Shown here: one piece after another, positions 17,578-27,017 of the stretch
Numbering within the stretch: the stretch's first letter is position 1
Layout: each line of letters opens with the position of its first letter
Assembly (NCBI RefSeq): GCF_022899355.1
Contig: NZ_JALJCK010000009.1
Span: 62,001 to 126,000 of the forward strand
Origin: Shinella yambaruensis
Lineage (GTDB): Bacteria; Pseudomonadota; Alphaproteobacteria; Rhizobiales; Rhizobiaceae
Length of the DNA stretch: 64,000 bases
Reading direction: 5' to 3'
Translations under genes and position numbers: made by a program
The notes under the pieces: model-generated
What the model was told of the DNA's origin: nothing
The model's database searches: none
The model's input: only the letters and a program-made list of their open reading frames with translations

Positions 17578-18753
17578 ATGGCTCCCGACGCGCGGCAAAA
17601 GCGCCGCATCACCATTCTCGGCTCGACAGGTTCCATCGGCACCAGCACGCTCGACGTGGTGCGCCAGCTCGGCGGGCAGGATCGCTACGAGGTCCTGGCG
17701 CTGACCGGCAACGGCAATGTCGATCTCCTCGCCGCACAGGCGAAGGACTGCGGAGCGAGGATGGCGGTGACGGCGGACGAGAGCCGCTACGGCGCGCTGA
17801 AGGAGGCCCTTGCCGGCAGCGGCATCGAAGCGGCTGCCGGACGCGCGGCGTTGCTGGAAGCGGCCTCCGGCGATGCGGAGTGGGTGATGGCGGCGATCGT
17901 CGGCACGGCCGGCCTTGCGCCGACGCTGGCGGCGGCGAGGAAGGGCGCGGACATCGCGCTTGCCAACAAGGAATGCCTCGTCTCGGCCGGCGACCTCTTC
18001 GTCCGGGCCGTCGCCGCGGGCGGCGGGCGGCTCATCCCGGTCGACAGCGAGCACAGCGCGATCTTCCAGGCGCTGGAGGACGACCAGCGCCATGCGGTCG
18101 AGCGCATCGTGCTGACGGCTTCCGGCGGGCCGTTCCGCACCTGGAGCCGCGCGCAGATGGCCGATGTCACCGCCGATATCGCCCGGGCTCATCCCAACTG
18201 GTCGATGGGCCTCAAGATCTCGATCGGCAGCGCCTCCATGTTCAACAAGGCGTTGGAGATGATCGAGGCGAAGCACCTCTTCGACGTTCGGCCGGACCAG
18301 ATCGAGGTGGTGGTGCATCCGCAGTCGATCATCCATTCGATGGTCGGTTATGTCGACGGCTCGGTGCTGGCGCAGCTCGGCGCGCCGGACATGCGCACGG
18401 CGATCGGCTATGCGCTGACCTATCCCGGGCGTTCGCCGCTCAATGTCGACCGGCTGGATTTCGCGAAACTGTCGCGGCTCGATTTCGAGGCGCCGGACGA
18501 GGAGCGCTTCCCGGCGCTGCGCCTGGCCCGCACGGCGCTCACGCGCGGCGGCCTGCAGGGCGCGGTGATGAATGCGGCCGAGGAGGTGGCGTTCCACGCC
18601 TTTGTCGGCGGGCGCATCGGCTTCCTCGCGATGGCCGATATTGCCGAGGCGGTGATGGACAGGCTTGCCCACCTGCCGCCGGCCGCCGCGATGGACGATG
18701 TCTTCGCCGCGGACGAAGAAGCCCGGCGGGTGGCCGCCGGGCTCATCGGATAG
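17578..18753 (+). CDS. dxr: 1-deoxy-D-xylulose-5-phosphate reductoisomerase
   Basis: A 391-residue DXR, the first committed step of the MEP isoprenoid pathway (DXP to MEP with NADPH and a divalent metal). It has the NADPH motif ILGSTGSIGTSTLDV, ALANKECLVSAG, the metal/substrate motif PVDSEHSAIFQ, TASGGPFR and GLKISIGSASMFNKALEMIEA. The start at 17578 is about 11 residues before the conserved ITILGSTG. A longer upstream frame crosses the divergent gene's promoter region. It converges on hemA with only 20 bases between stop codons; I recall the same hemA-dxr adjacency in Sinorhizobium. Confidence 0.95.
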   Translation: MAPDARQKRRITILGSTGSIGTSTLDVVRQLGGQDRYEVLALTGNGNVDLLAAQAKDCGARMAVTADESRYGALKEALAGSGIEAAAGRAALLEAASGDAEWVMAAIVGTAGLAPTLAAARKGADIALANKECLVSAGDLFVRAVAAGGGRLIPVDSEHSAIFQALEDDQRHAVERIVLTASGGPFRTWSRAQMADVTADIARAHPNWSMGLKISIGSASMFNKALEMIEAKHLFDVRPDQIEVVVHPQSIIHSMVGYVDGSVLAQLGAPDMRTAIGYALTYPGRSPLNVDRLDFAKLSRLDFEAPDEERFPALRLARTALTRGGLQGAVMNAAEEVAFHAFVGGRIGFLAMADIAEAVMDRLAHLPPAAAMDDVFAADEEARRVAAGLIG

Positions 18754-18773
18754 TGCCGGCTTACGCCGCGCCG

Positions 18774-19988
18774 TCAGGCGACGGCGCGCGCGAGCGCACA
18801 GCGCGACCAGAGCGAATGCAGGGCGCCGACGAGATGCTCGATATCCGCATCCGAATGCAGCGGCGTCGGCGTAATGCGCAGGCGCTCGGTCTTCTTCGGC
18901 ACGGTCGGATAGTTGATCGGCTGGACGTAGATGCCGAAATTGTCGAGCAACAGGTCCGAGATCCACTTGCACTTGGCCGCATCGCCCACCATGACCGGCA
19001 CGATATGGCTCGGATTGGGCATGTGCGGAATGCCGCTGCGGTCGAGCAGGCCGCGCAGCTTGCGCACGCGCTCCTGGTGGGCGAAGCGCTCGACCTGGCT
19101 TTCCTTGAGATGGCGGATTGCCGCGGCCGCGCCGGCGGCGATCGCCGGCGGCAGCGACGTCGTGAAGATGAAGCCGGAGGCGAAGGAGCGCACGAAGTCG
19201 CAGAGCGCCGCGGAGCCGGCAATGTAGCCGCCCATCACGCCGAAGGCCTTGCCGAGCGTGCCCTCGATGAGGGTGAGGCGGTGCATCAGGCCTTCGCGTT
19301 CGGCAATGCCGCCGCCGCGCGGGCCATACATGCCGACGGCATGCACTTCGTCGAGATAGGTCATCGCGCCGTATTTATCGGCAAGATCGCAGATCTCCTT
19401 GATGGGGGCGATGTCGCCGTCCATGGAATAGACCGATTCGAAGGCGATCAGCTTCGGCGCCTTCGGATCGGCGGCGGAAAGCTTGGCTTCAAGATCCTTC
19501 AGGTCGTTGTGCTTCCAGATCACCCGCTCGCATTTCGAATGGCGGATGCCCTCGATCATCGAGGCGTGGTTGCCGGCATCGGAGAAACAGATGATGCCGG
19601 GGATCCTGGAACAGAGCGTGCCGAGCGCGGCCCAGTTGGACACGTAGCCCGAGGTGAAGAGCAGGGCCGATTCCTTGCCGTGCAGGTCGGCGAGCTCGCG
19701 CTCCAGAAGGACATGGTAGTGGTTGGTGCCGGAAATGTTGCGGGTGCCGCCGGCACCGGCGCCACACTGGTCGATGGCGAGCTTCATCGCCTCGGTCACC
19801 TTGGGATGCTGGCCCATGCCGAGATAGTCGTTCGAGCACCAGACCGTGACGTCCTGCGGGCCGTTCGCCGTGTGGCGGGTCGCCCTCGGGAAATTGCCCT
19901 TCTGGCGCTCCAGGTCGGCGAAAACGCGATAGCGGCCTTCCTGATGCAGGCCATCCAGCTCGTTCTTGAAGTAGGTCTCGAAGTCCAT
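18774..19988 (-). CDS. hemA: 5-aminolevulinate synthase
   Basis: A 404-residue fold-type I PLP enzyme that condenses glycine and succinyl-CoA to 5-aminolevulinate (the C4/Shemin haem pathway of alphaproteobacteria). Visible features are [25 protein letters not shown], the PLP aspartate region [13 protein letters not shown] and the PLP lysine in [13 protein letters not shown]. The start at [11 protein letters not shown] (19988) matches the family's usual N-terminus, and upstream in-frame Met codons are not needed. A FixK/FNR-type box 163 bases upstream suggests induction at low oxygen. Confidence 0.96.
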   Translation of the reverse strand: MDFETYFKNELDGLHQEGRYRVFADLERQKGNFPRATRHTANGPQDVTVWCSNDYLGMGQHPKVTEAMKLAIDQCGAGAGGTRNISGTNHYHVLLERELADLHGKESALLFTSGYVSNWAALGTLCSRIPGIICFSDAGNHASMIEGIRHSKCERVIWKHNDLKDLEAKLSAADPKAPKLIAFESVYSMDGDIAPIKEICDLADKYGAMTYLDEVHAVGMYGPRGGGIAEREGLMHRLTLIEGTLGKAFGVMGGYIAGSAALCDFVRSFASGFIFTTSLPPAIAAGAAAAIRHLKESQVERFAHQERVRKLRGLLDRSGIPHMPNPSHIVPVMVGDAAKCKWISDLLLDNFGIYVQPINYPTVPKKTERLRITPTPLHSDADIEHLVGALHSLWSRCALARAVA

Positions 19989-20122
19989 CCAGAGTCTCCT
20001 GTCCGGCGGAAACCCGGACATCATCGTCGTTGGCGGTCGTTCAATCGGCTATATCAGTCGCCCTTTTCCCGCAACGGTATCCGCTGCGGCAAATCGGCGC
20101 CACCTTTGAACCATTCCAATGT

Positions 20123-20164
20123 ATCCTAAGCCCCCAAAGGCCATTTCCTGTTGATGCATGTCAA
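20123..20164 (-). promoter_or_regulatory. FixK/FNR box and candidate -10 upstream of hemA
   Basis: TTGATGCATGTCAA at 20151-20164 fits the FixK/FNR anaerobox TTGAY-N4-RTCAA exactly and is itself palindromic. On the minus strand a TAGGAT hexamer (20128-20123) is centred about 32 bases downstream. That is the spacing expected when an FNR-type activator at -41.5 recruits RNA polymerase to a -10 element. Established knowledge: hemA in Bradyrhizobium and Rhodobacter is oxygen-controlled through FixK2 or FnrL. Confidence 0.7.
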
Positions 20165-20173
20165 GTCTGCATG

Positions 20174-20201
20174 AAAAAAGGACGGCCTCAACCGTCCTTT
20201 T
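20174..20201 (-). terminator. Terminator of the CoxSLM-type operon
   Basis: A perfect 10-bp stem (20176-20185 with 20192-20201) with a 6-base loop. On the minus strand it is followed by six T residues, positioned just after the last gene of the operon, which stops at 20231. Confidence 0.85.
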
Positions 20202-20230
20202 AATCGAACAGTTTCAAGTTTTTCGAAGGG

Positions 20231-21028
20231 TCAGGCGGCGGCGGCGGCGCGCTTGGCCATGACCTTCACGAGATTGGCGCGATATTCCGCGCTGCCGTGG
20301 ATGTCCGAGAGCAGGTCGCCGGCATCGACGGTCACGCTTGCCGCGGCATCGGCCGACCAGTCGGCGGAAAGCGCGGCTTCCAGCCCGGCATGGCGGAAGA
20401 CGCCGTTGGCGCCGGCGCCCGTCACCGCCACCCGCACGCCGCCGCCCTCCGCCTTCGCCACGAAGACGCCGGTCATGGCATAACGCGAGGCCGGGTTCGG
20501 GAACTTGGAATAGCCGGCTTTCGCCGGCGCGTCGAAGGTCACCGCGACGACGATCTCGCCGTCTTCCAGCGCCGTCTCGAAGAGGCCGGTGAAGAAGTCG
20601 TCGGCGGGGATCTCCCTGGCATTGGTGACGATCGTCGCACCCAGCGCCAGCATGGCGGAAGGGTAGTCGGCGGCCGGGTCGTTGTTGGCGATGGAACCGC
20701 CTATCGTGCCCATATGCCGCACATGCGGGTCGCCGATATGGGTGGCGAGGTGGCAGATCGCGGGGCAGGCGGCCGCGAGCTCGGGCGAGGCCGAGACCTC
20801 GGCATGCGTCGTGCCGGCCCCGATGCGCACCCGGCTGCCGTTGACGGAGATGCCCTTCAACTCCGCGATGTGGCGGAGGTCGACGAGATCGGACGGGGCG
20901 GCGAGGCGCTGTTTCATGGTGGGGATCAGCGTCATGCCGCCGGAGACGTATTTCGCCTCATCGGAAGAGGACTGCAGGGCGACGGCCTCGGCGATCGAGG
21001 AGGGGCGATGGTAATTCGTGGCGTACAT
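20231..21028 (-). CDS. Molybdenum hydroxylase FAD subunit (CoxM-like)
   Basis: A 265-residue FAD-binding medium subunit of the xanthine dehydrogenase/CO dehydrogenase family. It carries the FAD motifs YVSGGMTLIP and TIGGSIANNDPAADYP and a C-terminal CO_deh_flav_C domain. It passes electrons from the [2Fe-2S] subunit to an acceptor. It is the last gene of an operon ordered S-L-M, 11 bases after the large-subunit gene. That order, with the AYRGAGR motif of the large subunit, marks the form II group, whose natural substrate is mostly unknown. Confidence 0.88.
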   Translation of the reverse strand: MYATNYHRPSSIAEAVALQSSSDEAKYVSGGMTLIPTMKQRLAAPSDLVDLRHIAELKGISVNGSRVRIGAGTTHAEVSASPELAAACPAICHLATHIGDPHVRHMGTIGGSIANNDPAADYPSAMLALGATIVTNAREIPADDFFTGLFETALEDGEIVVAVTFDAPAKAGYSKFPNPASRYAMTGVFVAKAEGGGVRVAVTGAGANGVFRHAGLEAALSADWSADAAASVTVDAGDLLSDIHGSAEYRANLVKVMAKRAAAAA

Positions 21029-21039
21029 GGCGTCCTCCG

Positions 21040-23391
21040 TCAGTTGCCGGCGGCCAGCGCCGCCGCCCAGACCTTCTGGGGCGTTGCCGGCATGGTGAGG
21101 TCATTGTTGCCGATGGCGTCGGTGATGGCGTTGATCAGCGCCGGCGGCGAGCCGATCGCGCCCGCCTCGCCGCAGCCCTTGATGCCGAGCGGATTGCCCG
21201 GGCAAGGGGTCACCTGGTGCGAGACCTTGAAGGAGGGCAGGTCGTCGGCACGCGGCATGGTGTAGTCCATGTAGCTCGCCGTCAGAAGCTGGCCCGTTTC
21301 CGGATCGTAGTGCACGCCTTCGAGCAGCGCCTGGCCGATGCCCTGGGCGATGCCGCCATGCACCTGGCCCTCGACGATCATCGGGTTGATGATGTTGCCG
21401 AAATCGTCGGCGGCGACGAACTGGACGATTGTCGTCTTGCCGGTTTCCGGGTCGACCTCGACTTCCGCGATGTAGCAGCCGGCCGGGAAGGTGAAGTTGG
21501 ACGGGTCGTAGAAGGCGCCTTCCTTCAGGCCCGGCTCCATGCCGGAGGGCAGGTTGTGCGCGGTATAGGCGGCCAGCGCCATCTGGAACCACGGCACCGA
21601 CTTGTCCGTGCCGGCGACCTTCAGCGCGCCGTTCTCGATGACGATGTCGCTCTCGTCGGCCTCCATCAGGTGGGCGGCGATCTTCTTGGCCTTGGCCTCC
21701 ACCTTGTCGAGCGCCTTGACGATGGCGGACATGCCGACGGCGCCGGAGCGCGAGCCGTAGGTGCCCATGCCCATCTGCACCTTGTCGGTGTCGCCATGCA
21801 CGATGGAGACGCTGTCGATCGGCACGCCGAAGCGTTCGGCGACGAGCTGGGCGAAGGTCGTTTCATGGCCCTGGCCGTGGCTGTGCGAGCCGGTCAGAAC
21901 CTCGATCGTGCCGACGGCGTTGACGCGCACCTCGGCCGATTCCCAGAGGCCGACGCCGGCACCGAGCGAGCCGACCGCCGCCGACGGTGCGATGCCGCAG
22001 GCCTCGATATAGCAGCTCATGCCGATGCCCCGCTTCATGCCGCGGCTTGCGGCTTCCGCCTTGCGGGCGGGAAAGCCGTTCCAGTCGGCGGCCGCCATGG
22101 CGGCTTCCAGCGAGGCCTCGTAGTCACCGGCGTCATAATTCATGATGACGGGCGTCTGGTGGGGGAAGGCGCGGATGAAGTTGATGCGGCGCAGCTCCGC
22201 CGGCGAAACGCCGAGCTCGCGCGCCGCCGTCTCCATGGTGCGTTCGAGCAGGTAGGTCGCCTCAGGCCGGCCGGCGCCGCGATAGGCATCGACGGCGGCG
22301 GTGTTGGTGTAGACCGCGCGCACATTGGCATGGATGGCCGGGATGGCGTACTGGCCGGAGAGCAGGGTGGCATAGAGGTAAGTCGGCACCGAGGAGGAGA
22401 AGAGCGACATGTAGGCGCCGAAATTGGCGATCGTGTCGACCTTCAGGGCCGTGATGCGGTTGTCGGCATCGAAGGCCATCTTGACGGTCGAGACATGGTC
22501 GCGGCCGTGCGCATCGGTGAGGAAGGCCTCGGTGCGGTCGCTCGTCCATTTCACCGGCACGCCCGCGCGCCTGGAGGCCCACAGACAGACGATCTCCTCC
22601 GGATAGATGAAGATCTTCGAGCCGAAGCCGCCGCCAACATCCGGGGCGATGACCCGCAGCTTGTTTTCCGGCGCGACATTGTAGAAGGCGCTCATGACGA
22701 GGCGGGCGACATGCGGGTTCTGGCTGGTCGTGTAGCAGGTGTAGTGGTCCTCGGCGGAATCATAGATGCCGAGCGCGGCGCGCGGTTCCATCGGGTTCGG
22801 CGCGAGCCGGTTGTTGACGATCCGTATCTCCGTGACATGGGCGGCGGCGGCGATGGCCGCATCGGTGGCGTCGGAATCGCCGAGCTGCCAGTCGAAGATG
22901 AGGTTGCCGGGCGCCTCGGGATGGAGCTGCGGCTGGCCGGCTTCGAGTGCCCTGACGGCGTCGGTGACGGCCGGCAGCACCTCGTAGTCGACGAGGACAG
23001 CCTCGGCCGCATCGCGCGCCTCGCCCATGCTGTCGGCGACAACCACGGCGACGGCGTCGCCGACATAGCGCACCGTCTCATGCGCGATCGGCCGCCAGGC
23101 GCCCATTTTCATCGGCGAACCGTCCTTGGAATGGATCATCCAGCCGCAGATCAGGTTGCCGATGCCGTCGTCGAGCATCTCTTTGCCGGTGAGCACGGCG
23201 ATGACGCCGGGCATGTCCCCTGCCGCCGACGTATCGATGCTCCTGATCCTCGCATGCGCATGCGGCGAGCGCACGAAGGCCGCATAGCGCATGCCCGGCA
23301 CGGACATGTCGTCCGTGTAGCGGCCCTGGCCCATGAGAAACCGCTTGTCTTCCTTTCGCGCGACGCGCGCGCCGATGCCTTCGACACCCAT
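21040..23391 (-). CDS. Molybdenum hydroxylase large subunit, form II CoxL-type
   Basis: A 783-residue molybdopterin-binding subunit. It has an N-terminal aldehyde oxidase a/b hammerhead domain ([20 protein letters not shown]), then Mo-cofactor regions including GGGFGSK, and the catalytic-site glutamate in [13 protein letters not shown] near the C-terminus. The active-site loop reads [10 protein letters not shown] at about residue 370, not the cysteine-containing AYRCSFR of true (form I) CO dehydrogenase. The enzyme is therefore a form II homologue and CO oxidation should not be assumed. The start at 23391 is the ATG eight bases behind GGAGG; an ATG two codons earlier is too close to that site. 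Confidence 0.9.
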   Translation of the reverse strand: MGVEGIGARVARKEDKRFLMGQGRYTDDMSVPGMRYAAFVRSPHAHARIRSIDTSAAGDMPGVIAVLTGKEMLDDGIGNLICGWMIHSKDGSPMKMGAWRPIAHETVRYVGDAVAVVVADSMGEARDAAEAVLVDYEVLPAVTDAVRALEAGQPQLHPEAPGNLIFDWQLGDSDATDAAIAAAAHVTEIRIVNNRLAPNPMEPRAALGIYDSAEDHYTCYTTSQNPHVARLVMSAFYNVAPENKLRVIAPDVGGGFGSKIFIYPEEIVCLWASRRAGVPVKWTSDRTEAFLTDAHGRDHVSTVKMAFDADNRITALKVDTIANFGAYMSLFSSSVPTYLYATLLSGQYAIPAIHANVRAVYTNTAAVDAYRGAGRPEATYLLERTMETAARELGVSPAELRRINFIRAFPHQTPVIMNYDAGDYEASLEAAMAAADWNGFPARKAEAASRGMKRGIGMSCYIEACGIAPSAAVGSLGAGVGLWESAEVRVNAVGTIEVLTGSHSHGQGHETTFAQLVAERFGVPIDSVSIVHGDTDKVQMGMGTYGSRSGAVGMSAIVKALDKVEAKAKKIAAHLMEADESDIVIENGALKVAGTDKSVPWFQMALAAYTAHNLPSGMEPGLKEGAFYDPSNFTFPAGCYIAEVEVDPETGKTTIVQFVAADDFGNIINPMIVEGQVHGGIAQGIGQALLEGVHYDPETGQLLTASYMDYTMPRADDLPSFKVSHQVTPCPGNPLGIKGCGEAGAIGSPPALINAITDAIGNNDLTMPATPQKVWAAALAAGN

Positions 23392-23415
23392 CTTCATCTC
23401 CTCCAGAGAAGTGAG

Positions 23416-23505
23416 GCAGTAGGCGTTAGCCAATAGGCGCTAGGGATTCACCGTCGCGCAATTGGCCGCCCTACTGGCTACTGCCTATTGCCTAACGCCT
23501 ATTCC
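23416..23505. repeat. 22-base imperfect inverted repeat between coxS-like and coxL-like genes
   Basis: Left arm 23416-23437 and right arm 23484-23505 match as inverted copies at 19 of 22 positions, 46 bases apart. The right arm runs over the stop codon of the small-subunit gene. The element fills most of the gap inside an otherwise compact operon, so its transcript can form a large hairpin that might set the S:L ratio or protect an mRNA end. Related short units (GCCTATT, GCCTAACGCC) recur within it. Confidence 0.7.
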
Positions 23506-23990
23506 GCTGCCTGCCGGCCTGCCGCGCCCATTTCCTCGGCGGCGGCCAGGATGGCTTTCACGATGTTGTGGTAGCCGGTGCATCGACAGATGTTGCCTTC
23601 GAGGTTTTCCCGCACCGTCTTCTCGTCGAGCCTTGCGCCGTAGCGGTTGATCATGTCGACCGCGCTCATCACCATGCCGGGCGTGCAGAAGCCGCATTGC
23701 AGGCCGTGATTGGCCTTGAAGGCGGCCTGGACGGGATGCAGCTCGCCATTGGCCGCAAGGCCCTCGATGGTGAGGATCTCGGCGCCGGCGGCCTGAGCCG
23801 CCAGGATCGAACAGCTCTTCACCGCCTTGCCGTCCATATGCACGACGCAGGCCCCGCACTGGGACGTATCGCAGCCGACATGGGTTCCGGTGAGACTGAG
23901 CTGGTCGCGGATGAAATGGACAAGCAGCGTGCGGTCCTCGCACTCGCGGCTTACCTTCCGGCCATTGACGGTCATTGCCACTTTCGCCAT
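23499..23990 (-). CDS. Molybdenum hydroxylase [2Fe-2S] subunit (CoxS-like)
   Basis: A 163-residue iron-sulfur subunit. The N-terminal plant-type ferredoxin cluster has [16 protein letters not shown] and a following Cys (VKSCSIL). The C-terminal [2Fe-2S]-binding domain has [12 protein letters not shown] and the CRCTGYHNI signature. It hands electrons from the Mo site to the FAD subunit. It is the first gene of the S-L-M operon. The upstream region is a long gap shared with a divergent lipoprotein gene. No Cox maturation genes (coxD/E/F/G) are visible nearby. Confidence 0.93.
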   Translation of the reverse strand: MAKVAMTVNGRKVSRECEDRTLLVHFIRDQLSLTGTHVGCDTSQCGACVVHMDGKAVKSCSILAAQAAGAEILTIEGLAANGELHPVQAAFKANHGLQCGFCTPGMVMSAVDMINRYGARLDEKTVRENLEGNICRCTGYHNIVKAILAAAEEMGAAGRQAAE

Positions 23991-24453
23991 GCGTTCCTCC
24001 CTGGCGGTTCACTGTCCGCTGGGGCGATCGATCCGACGTCACATGCAGCGGGCGTCCTCACGACGCGGGCCTGGGATCAAACGACACCAGCATTGTCTGT
24101 TCGCGTGCATTACATTCGTAGCGGGATGCCGCCGGCCGTTCCTCCGACCGCCGGCGCGGCATCAACAGTCATATCATTTGACTTTTTGCGGCGGCGATCA
24201 ACCGGTACTTTCAGGCAATCGCGAAATTTCTCGTGACCGGTCGACAGGCCGGGAGCAATCAAACGAAATGGAAACGATATTTATTCGCATGTCAAAAAAA
24301 TAGTTGAATGCCATGGACTTCCCGATTTCCGGGTATATTTTCGGTCTTGGACAAACCTCACCGTTGAAGACGGCCGCGGTATGTTTCCTGAGTAGAAGGG
24401 GATAGGGCGGACCCGGCAAACGCGGCCGCCGCTCAACTTTGGAGAATATCTTC
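23991..24453. other. 463-base intergenic region between the CoxSLM-type operon and a lipoprotein gene
   Basis: This divergent gap must hold the promoters of both units. Its centre (about 24160-24350) is clearly richer in A and T than the flanking genes. I see no convincing coding frame, tRNA or clear -35/-10 pair, and I cannot place an operator. The only firm element is GGAGAA just before the lipoprotein start at 24454. Confidence 0.5.
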
Positions 24454-24717
24454 ATGAAGAAAGTCATTGCGCTCGTTCTGGTCGGCCTGGCCGTGGCCAG
24501 CTGCACGCAGACGGAAAAGGGTGCGGGTATCGGCGCCGTCTCCGGCGCGATCATCGGTGGCGCTGTCACGGGTAACGTGCGCGGTGCCGCCGTCGGCGCG
24601 GCCATCGGCGGCGTCTCGGGTGCTGTCATCGGCAGCGTCTCCGAACAGCCGGGCCAGTGCTACTACCGTGACCGCTACGGCCGCCGTTACATCGACCGGT
24701 GCCCGTCAGGTTACTGA
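24454..24717 (+). CDS. Glycine-zipper outer-membrane lipoprotein
   Basis: An 87-residue protein with a lipoprotein signal (MKKVIALVLVGLAVASC, lipidated Cys17) followed by a glycine-zipper segment (GAGIGAVSGAIIGGAVTGN and AAIGGVSGAVIGSVSE) of the type found in SlyB/Rickettsia 17-kDa-antigen proteins. The short C-terminal tail is Tyr/Arg-rich with two cysteines. It probably sits in the outer membrane and has a structural or permeability role; the exact function is unknown. The start is the ATG behind GGAGAA rather than one five codons earlier. It is monocistronic with its own terminator. Confidence 0.85.
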   Translation: MKKVIALVLVGLAVASCTQTEKGAGIGAVSGAIIGGAVTGNVRGAAVGAAIGGVSGAVIGSVSEQPGQCYYRDRYGRRYIDRCPSGY

Positions 24718-24741
24718 TCGTCGGTTCATGCAACCTATGCG

Positions 24742-24768
24742 AAGCCCCGGAGTGTCTCCGGGGCTTTT
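24742..24768 (+). terminator. Terminator of the glycine-zipper lipoprotein gene
   Basis: A perfect 11-bp stem (AAGCCCCGGAG / CTCCGGGGCTT) with a TGT loop and a terminal T run, 25 bases after the stop codon. Confidence 0.9.
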
Positions 24769-24984
24769 GCTTTTCCGAGGGTGACGGAAAATCACCGCTC
24801 CGGTGCTTCAAATCTTGTCTCCATGCGTGTAAAACCGCCGTTAACATTACGGAAAACCTAACGCGTTAGGGTCTTTTCCTGCCTGAAAGCCCCGTATGAG
24901 GCGGGGCGCCTGAAGTTCGTGACGGAAGCTGTCGGTTTGCCGCGTGCACCGCACCTGAAGGAGAAAGGCGACGGATAGCTGCGG

Positions 24985-26913
24985 ATGCGGGATAAAGTGA
25001 ACCGGCCGGAAAAGAGTTTTGCGTTTTTGAGAGCTGGAACCGCGCTCGCGGTCGCGGCCGCCCTCGTATGCGGCCCCTTGTCCGCCGCGCCCGCCTCGGC
25101 CTTCGAGATCTTCGGCATGAAGTTCTTCGAGAACGACGACGAGGAAGCCGCCGCCGCCGTCATCGATCCCGTCAACTACACGCTGACGCTCGATCCCGGC
25201 ACGGACGACGCCGATCTCAAGGAAGCGATCGAGAACACCGCCCGTCTCAAGCAGGACGAGGGCAAGCCGGTGTCCGGCGATCTCGGCCTCGTCATCAAGG
25301 CGCGCGACGACCGGGACCGCATCCTGGCGGCGCTTTATGAAAAGGCCCGCTACGGCGGCGTGGTGACCGTGACGGTCGGCGGGCAGGACCTCGATTCGCT
25401 GCCGCCCAACCCCGAATTCAACCAGCGTGGCGCCGTTCCGGTGACGATCAGCGTCGAGCCCGGCCCGGCCTTCACCTTCGGCGAGATCGCCTTTTCCGGC
25501 GATGCGGAGGGACGCAATCCCGCCGATTACGGGCTGGTGCCCGGCGCCCGGGCCGATTCCACCCTCATCCTGAAAGCCGGCGAAAAGGTCGTCGTCGACC
25601 TGAAGGCCGAGGGCCGGCCGCTGGCGAGGCTCACCGAGCGCAATGCGACGGCCGACCACAAGACGCAGACCGTCGACGTGGTGATCGCGGCCGAGGGCGG
25701 GCCGGTCGCGCCCGTCGGCGAGGTCGGCGTTTCCGGCACCAAGACGGTCGATCCGGCCTTCGTGCAGCGCTATTCGCGCATCAATGCCGGCCAGCCCTAT
25801 TCGCCGGAAGCGCTCACCAAGGCGGCCGAGCGGCTGCGCACGCTCGGCGTCTTCTCCAGCGTGACGATCCGCGAGGCCGACAAGCTGGCGCCGGACGGCT
25901 CGCTGCCTATGACCATCGAGGTCTCCGAAGGCAAGCACCGCTATTTCGGCGTCGGCGCGCAATATTCGAACACGGATGGCCTGGGCCTGCAGGGCTACTG
26001 GGGCCATCGCAACCTTTTCGGCCAGGCCGAGTCCCTGCGCCTGGAAGGCTCGGTCAGCCGCATCGGCGAGTCGGATATCGGCAATCTCGACTATTCGGCG
26101 GGCATCCTCTTCTCCAAGCCCGGCGCGTTCGGACCGGCCTCGACCTTCAATGCCAGCCTCAAGGCCTCGATCGTCGATCCCGATGCCTACAAGGCCTTCA
26201 CCACAACGGCTGCCGCCGGCGTCAGCATCGAGCTTTCCGACACGGACACGGTCAGCGCGGGCGGCGAGGTCATGTGGAGCGATGTCGAGGACGCTTTCGG
26301 CAAGAACAAGTACCTCACGCTCGCCATCCCGATCGAATATGTGCGCGACACGCGCGACGACAAGCTGAACCCGACCGAGGGCTATCGCGCGATGATCAAC
26401 GCGAAGCCGAGCTACGAGATCGAGCGCGGCACCTTCTTCTCCAGTTTTGAAGGCGCGATCACGGGCTACCAGGCGTTCGGCGAGGAAAAGCGTTTCGTGC
26501 TGGCCGGAAAGCTTGCCGCCGGAACGATCATCGGCGGCGACGACCTCTCGGACATTCCGGCGACGCGGCGCTTCTTCCTCGGCGGCGGCGGCACGGTGCG
26601 CGGCTACGGTTACCAGGAGATCTCGCCGCGCGACGGCCGCAACAAGCTGCTCGGCGGCCGTTCCTATGTCGCGGCCACGGCCGAGGCGCGCATCGGCGTC
26701 ACCGAGACGATCGGCGTCGTGCCCTTCATCGACGTCGGCACGGTCTCGACCGACGAAGTGCCCGATTTCAAGGACATCCGGGCCGGCGCGGGCATCGGCC
26801 TGCGCTATGCGACGCCGTTCGGGCCGCTGCGCCTCGATGTCGCCGTGCCGCTGAAGAAATATCCCGGCGGCACCTCCTTCGGCGTCTATGCCGGCATCGG
26901 CCAATCCTTCTGA
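24985..26913 (+). CDS. tamA: Outer-membrane translocation module subunit TamA (Omp85 family)
   Basis: A 642-residue Omp85 protein. It has a signal peptide within about residues 1-40 (ALAVAAALVCGPLSAAPASA), POTRA domains between about 60 and 320 (GEIAFSGDAEG, VGEVGVSGTKTVDP), then a 16-strand-type barrel with the lid motif RRFFLGGGGTVRGYGY and a C-terminal aromatic residue (GIGQSF). With TamB it forms the translocation and assembly module, linked to outer-membrane protein insertion and phospholipid transport. BamA is excluded by the shorter POTRA region and by the TamB gene next door. The upstream Shine-Dalgarno is weak, so the start is less certain than the rest. Confidence 0.92.
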   Translation: MRDKVNRPEKSFAFLRAGTALAVAAALVCGPLSAAPASAFEIFGMKFFENDDEEAAAAVIDPVNYTLTLDPGTDDADLKEAIENTARLKQDEGKPVSGDLGLVIKARDDRDRILAALYEKARYGGVVTVTVGGQDLDSLPPNPEFNQRGAVPVTISVEPGPAFTFGEIAFSGDAEGRNPADYGLVPGARADSTLILKAGEKVVVDLKAEGRPLARLTERNATADHKTQTVDVVIAAEGGPVAPVGEVGVSGTKTVDPAFVQRYSRINAGQPYSPEALTKAAERLRTLGVFSSVTIREADKLAPDGSLPMTIEVSEGKHRYFGVGAQYSNTDGLGLQGYWGHRNLFGQAESLRLEGSVSRIGESDIGNLDYSAGILFSKPGAFGPASTFNASLKASIVDPDAYKAFTTTAAAGVSIELSDTDTVSAGGEVMWSDVEDAFGKNKYLTLAIPIEYVRDTRDDKLNPTEGYRAMINAKPSYEIERGTFFSSFEGAITGYQAFGEEKRFVLAGKLAAGTIIGGDDLSDIPATRRFFLGGGGTVRGYGYQEISPRDGRNKLLGGRSYVAATAEARIGVTETIGVVPFIDVGTVSTDEVPDFKDIRAGAGIGLRYATPFGPLRLDVAVPLKKYPGGTSFGVYAGIGQSF

Positions 26914-27017
26914 CTGTCGCCTCAATTTTCGTCTAGGCTCTTGATCGGCCGCGCGATTCAGATTCAAGACGGACCGGAGCGATTCCTTGCGCTCTTCGCA
27001 CGCGAAATGGATAAGGC

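Noticed and set aside
21040-23990. Aerobic carbon monoxide dehydrogenase (form I)
   Set aside because: The large subunit reads AYRGAGR, not the AYRCSFR loop with the Cu-binding cysteine, and the order is S-L-M rather than M-S-L.
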